A model generated the notes under the pieces. It was not told the origin of the DNA, ran no database searches, and worked only from the letters and a program-made list of their open reading frames with translations. Source: Nitrospirota bacterium (GTDB taxonomy: Bacteria > Nitrospirota > Thermodesulfovibrionia > Thermodesulfovibrionales > Magnetobacteriaceae). Taken from it: a DNA stretch of 6,767 bases. Made by a program: the position numbers and the translations under genes. Positions 5,247 to 6,767 of the stretch are shown piece by piece (position 1 is the stretch's first letter; the number at the start of each line of letters is the position of its first letter). The stretch spans positions 1 to 6,767 of the forward strand of contig JADFXZ010000118.1 in the NCBI GenBank assembly GCA_015233265.1. The letters are read 5' to 3'.

Positions 5247-6767
5247 ATGCTGAGATTCTTAACCTCCTTGGATGAATTTAAGTAGTCAAACACGGCCTTC
5301 GTCCCTATCAGAGATGTAAACAGGTTTATCGCTATACCGATGCTCAATGTAACGGCAAAACCCTTTATTGGACCAGTGCCAAACTGAAACAACACGGCCG
5401 CTGTAATGAGCGTAGTGACGTGGGAGTCGACAATGGTCAGAAACGCCTTGTCGTATCCTGAGTCCACCGCGGCGCGCGGCGTCTTGCCAAGTTTTATCTC
5501 GTCTCTCATTCGCTCAAACATCAGGACGTTAGTATCGACGGCCATACCTATAGCCAGGACAATACCAGCAATGCCGGGCATCGTCAAGGTAGCGTTGATC
5601 GCCGCCATAGCGCCAAGCAAAAAGATTATATTCAATACAAGGGCAAAGTCTGCAATTACCCCGGACAGACGATAGTAAAACCCCATGAACACGGCCACTA
5701 ATATAAATGCCACGGCTGCGGCGGCCTTTCCAGCCTCGATAGAGTCAGACCCAAGCGACGGCCCAACAGTGATGTTCTGAAGCAGATTCACAGGTGCTGG
5801 CAGCGATCCAGCCCTCAGCACTATGGCAAGGTCCTTGGCCTCTTCCATCGAATATGACCCGGATATCTGAGCGTTTCCGCCGGAGATCTTTTCCTGAATC
5901 ACGGGGGCTGAGTAGACATTGCCATCAAGTATAATGGCCATACGTTTCTTTACATACTTGCCTGTTAGTTCCTCAAATAGCTTTGCCCCTTCGGGGTTAA
6001 AAGTTACTGAGATGTATGGGGTGTTAAAACGTGAATCTATGGCTACTCTGGCCTCTGAGAGGACGTCACCGGTCATTAGGGCGTCTTTTTTCAACAGGTA
6101 TGGGCGCTTTGTGACTTCTCCTGTGGCCTTATCCATGTGTCTTTCAAAGAGTATCTCGGCGCCTTCTGGGATTTTCTCTTTCATTTTTGTTATGAAATCA
6201 TCCTCATCGGCGGGTTTTACGGATGCTGGCATCTCGGCTGCCAACTTATCCTCGTCATCGACGAGTTTGAACTCCAGAAGGGCAGTCTTGCCTATTAAGT
6301 CAATCGCCCGCTTAGGGTCTTTGACGCCGGGCAGCTGGACAACTATTTCGCCCTCCCCCTGGCGCTGAATAACCGGCTCTGCGACTCCAAACTGGTCTAT
6401 GCGGTTTCTGATAGTCTCAAGTGCCTGGTCAATGGCATTTTCTTTGATGGACTTAATCTCTTTTTCAGACAGTGTATAGACCAACCTGCCATCGGTCTCC
6501 TTAGCGGTGAGCGTTGGATATGCGTCCTCGATGATCTTTCTTAGATCGGTAGAGGCGGGGGTGACAACGATTTCGGTGCCGCTTACCGTGGCCTCCGACT
6601 TAGTCTCCTTTTTTGAAAGGAGCTTATTGATGCTGCCGGCTATCCTCTTGGCAGACAACGAGACGGCCTTGGCGCTCTCTACCTCAAATACAAGATAGAT
6701 GCCGCCCTGTAGATCAAGGCCAAGTATGATTCCCTTGTCCGGCATCGCATCCCTGTATGCCTTGTGC
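5243..6767 (-). CDS. secD: Protein translocase subunit SecD (5' end outside the window)
   Basis: SecD is the larger partner of SecF in the SecDF membrane complex that drives the late, proton-powered step of Sec export. The frame is open to the window edge (HKAYRDAM before the first internal Met at 6745), so the ATG there is not the real start. About 30-50 N-terminal residues including TM1 are missing. Numbered from that internal Met (500 residues), the signatures are LGLDLQGG (8-15), RNRIDQFGVAEPVIQRQG (113-130), the P1 head domain to about 320 with KKRMAIILDGNVYSAPVI (266-283), LPAPV (315-319) and GPSLGSDSI (328-336). Five membrane segments follow, with AIGMAVDTNVLMFERMRDE (398-416) carrying the conserved Asp of the proton path, and FGTGPIKGFAVTL (455-467). 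The stop TGA overlaps the secF ATG. In many bacteria yajC lies upstream; that region is not visible here. Confidence 0.96.
   Translation of the reverse strand, partial: HKAYRDAMPDKGIILGLDLQGGIYLVFEVESAKAVSLSAKRIAGSINKLLSKKETKSEATVSGTEIVVTPASTDLRKIIEDAYPTLTAKETDGRLVYTLSEKEIKSIKENAIDQALETIRNRIDQFGVAEPVIQRQGEGEIVVQLPGVKDPKRAIDLIGKTALLEFKLVDDEDKLAAEMPASVKPADEDDFITKMKEKIPEGAEILFERHMDKATGEVTKRPYLLKKDALMTGDVLSEARVAIDSRFNTPYISVTFNPEGAKLFEELTGKYVKKRMAIILDGNVYSAPVIQEKISGGNAQISGSYSMEEAKDLAIVLRAGSLPAPVNLLQNITVGPSLGSDSIEAGKAAAAVAFILVAVFMGFYYRLSGVIADFALVLNIIFLLGAMAAINATLTMPGIAGIVLAIGMAVDTNVLMFERMRDEIKLGKTPRAAVDSGYDKAFLTIVDSHVTTLITAAVLFQFGTGPIKGFAVTLSIGIAINLFTSLIGTKAVFDYLNSSKEVKNLSI
5263..5269 (-). promoter_or_regulatory. 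Strong but distant Shine-Dalgarno sequence before secF
   Basis: AAGGAGG, followed by TTAAG, lies inside the end of secD, 16 nt before the secF ATG, about twice the usual distance. No alternative secF start lies nearer, because the secF frame contains a TAA between this site and the ATG. It may help hold terminating ribosomes for re-initiation at the ATGA overlap. Confidence 0.45.

Noticed and set aside
5919..6368. 149-codon plus-strand frame opposite secD
   Set aside because: It lies antisense to a well-conserved part of secD, has no family signature and is Ser-rich as expected from a shadow frame.
1..6767. CRISPR array, tRNA, rRNA, riboswitch or complete transposase gene
   Set aside because: I found no regularly spaced direct repeats, no cloverleaf or conserved rRNA segments, no recognisable riboswitch core and no transposase motif on either strand.

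Overview
The window is bacterial and has two contrasting halves. The right half (about 2570-6767, minus strand) is conserved housekeeping sequence: the 3' part of secD, all of secF and all of recJ. They are packed head to tail, with a 4-nt secD/secF overlap and a 4-nt secF/recJ gap, so they look like one operon entering from beyond the right edge. The left half (1 to about 2570) is an AT-rich accessory stretch with two defence- or toxin-antitoxin-like genes on the plus strand, both damaged.

Organism: the proteins are Gram-negative-like, with a separate two-gene SecD/SecF and a RecJ of about the E. coli length. The secD-secF-recJ order and the style of the dispersed repeat suggest a Nitrospirota- or deltaproteobacterium-like genome. 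This is a weak inference, because nothing in the window fixes the phylum.

Layout from left to right. 17-43: a 27-bp dispersed repeat. 130-456: an extended -10 promoter, then a decayed MntA-type minimal nucleotidyltransferase (antitoxin of HEPN/MNT systems). Its frame is broken by three separate single-base gains and it carries a 15-bp tandem duplication. No HEPN toxin partner follows. 590-651: a promoter, overlapping inverted repeats and a good ribosome binding site leading into a DUF262 (ParB-like, GmrS-N-type) gene at 652-2187. The C-terminal HNH nuclease domain of that gene continues in the -1 frame to 2222, so the nuclease is cut off just before its catalytic Asp-His pair. 2223-2569: a non-coding stretch with a possible terminator for the leftward operon, an inverted second copy of the 27-bp repeat and a short tandem repeat. 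2570-6767: recJ, secF and secD.

How the genes work together: SecD and SecF form the proton-driven accessory module of the SecYEG translocon, and RecJ is a 5'-3' single-strand DNA exonuclease that is functionally unrelated but co-transcribed. The two left-hand genes look like remnants of mobile genome-defence cargo inserted beyond the operon's 3' end. I see no complete new system. The points most worth following up are the frameshifted DUF262-HNH gene, the decayed MNT gene, and the near-identical repeats in inverted orientation that bracket both.
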